NCBI GenBank assembly: GCA_023433755.1
Contig: JAEYUA010000080.1
Location: 1 to 26,002, forward strand
From: Bacteroidota bacterium
GTDB taxonomy: Bacteria > Bacteroidota > Bacteroidia > Chitinophagales > Chitinophagaceae
DNA: 26,002 bases
Direction of reading: 5' to 3'
In this document: positions 25,519 through 26,002 of the stretch, one piece after another
Layout: every line of letters begins with the position of its first letter
How positions within the stretch are numbered: position 1 is the stretch's first letter
Notes under the pieces: model-generated
The model's database searches: none
What the model was told of the DNA's origin: nothing
What the model saw: only the letters and a program-made list of their open reading frames with translations
Program-made: the position numbers and the translations under genes

Positions 25519-26002
25519 CTAATCATAACGCATGGCAGGATATCCCAGTAATCTTCTCCAGAGAGCGAGCTGCCCAATGATGCTGGCTTCGCGGTAGATG
25601 GTAAAACAGGTCAGCTCATAATAGGTCATCTTCATGCCACCCATGTCGAACAGGCTGTCCAGCTTCTGGTCATCAATCTCCAGCAGGGCCTTGCGGGCAA
25701 TAGGAGTTATTTGTTGCCAGTCGGAAAGATAGGTCTCTTTGGTAGGGTAAGAAGCGCCAGCCTGTATGCCCTTATTGTTGGCAAATAATTCATGACCTGA
25801 CATCACCAGGTCATGCTTCATTTCAGAGGCCATCATAAAGCGCTGGTTGACGAGGGAGCCAGCCAGCCAGGATGGATGATTGGCTTCCGTGTGAAGCCGG
25901 TTGTACATATTCTCTTCGGAAATTCCATCCAGTACACGGGGAAAAAAATCTGTCTGGAAGTCAAACAGGGATAAAAGACCCTGGATTCTCGTGCTGTTTG
26001 TT
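25519..26002 (-). CDS. DinB-like four-helix protein, N-terminus outside the window
   Basis: The frame is open to the right edge, so the start lies beyond 26002; the ATG at 25908 is internal. The 160 visible residues resemble the DinB/YfiT-like four-helix bundle: an N-terminal helix (GLLSLFDFQTDFFPRVLDGI), then HPSWLAGSLVNQRF, and a C-terminal REASIIGQLALWRRLLGYPAM. The last segment strongly recalls HEAYHxGQLxxLRRxxG in DinB proteins, which are metal-dependent enzymes or thiol-transferase relatives. Here the usual His positions in both segments are replaced (GHL is GSL, and the HxxxH-like pair is Arg and Ile), so metal binding is doubtful. It converges on the TPR kinase gene. The assignment rests on pattern recall, not a search. 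Confidence 0.65.
   Translation of the reverse strand, partial: TNSTRIQGLLSLFDFQTDFFPRVLDGISEENMYNRLHTEANHPSWLAGSLVNQRFMMASEMKHDLVMSGHELFANNKGIQAGASYPTKETYLSDWQQITPIARKALLEIDDQKLDSLFDMGGMKMTYYELTCFTIYREASIIGQLALWRRLLGYPAMRYD

Overview
The window looks like chromosomal DNA from a member of the Bacteroidota, probably near the Chitinophagaceae. This is inferred from gene content, not from a marker gene. The evidence is: many SPII lipoproteins with short Cys-anchored signal peptides, almost no Shine-Dalgarno sequences before starts, a secreted GH26 mannanase, an ECF sigma factor with a membrane anti-sigma-like partner, large NIT/HAMP/GAF hybrid kinases, a TPR-lipoprotein DesK/NarL-type kinase, and ATAGACx heptamer repeats between genes. 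I saw no rRNA, tRNA, CRISPR array, transposase or phage gene.

Layout: (1) 1-2155, a 5'-truncated CE2-like SGNH esterase followed after 2 bp by a GH26 beta-mannanase, a likely acetyl-mannan pair. (2) 2237-2820, a TlpA-type thioredoxin lipoprotein and a terminator. (3) 2965-8513, a bounded cassette: ECF sigma factor, membrane anti-sigma-like TPR protein (GTGA overlap), a large exported TPR-CHAT protease with an intact His/Cys pair and a C-terminal membrane anchor, and a lipoprotein of unknown function, ending at a perfect 15-bp hairpin terminator. (4) 8579-9805, a convergent unknown lipoprotein. (5) 9919-11302, a 'zincless' Fpg/Nei-type DNA glycosylase and a KptA/Tpt1 RNA 2'-phosphotransferase. 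(6) 11402-12625, a 7-TM protein and a UPF0158 protein. (7) 12878-15626 (minus), a coiled-coil lipoprotein and a CPA2-type cation/proton antiporter. (8) 15733-23082 (minus), a tightly packed five-gene signalling operon: REC-PAS-HK, NIT-HAMP-GAF-HK-REC-REC-REC hybrid kinase, single-domain REC, CheR and a CheB lacking a receiver. (9) 23297-25309, a divergent TPR-lipoprotein histidine kinase. (10) 25519 to the right edge, a partial DinB-like protein.

Two regions deserve most attention. The sigma/anti-sigma/TPR-CHAT cassette has the same ingredients as the protease arm of type III-E CRISPR (TPR-CHAT Csx29, its substrate Csx30, and an ECF sigma factor), but without CRISPR and with an exported, membrane-anchored protease. 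It could be a self-contained proteolytic sigma-release circuit. The second is a CheR/CheB methylation pair embedded in a kinase operon with no chemoreceptor, CheA or CheW, next to a hybrid kinase with a long Glu/Gln-rich coiled coil that could be the methyl-accepting segment. Both functional readings are inference.
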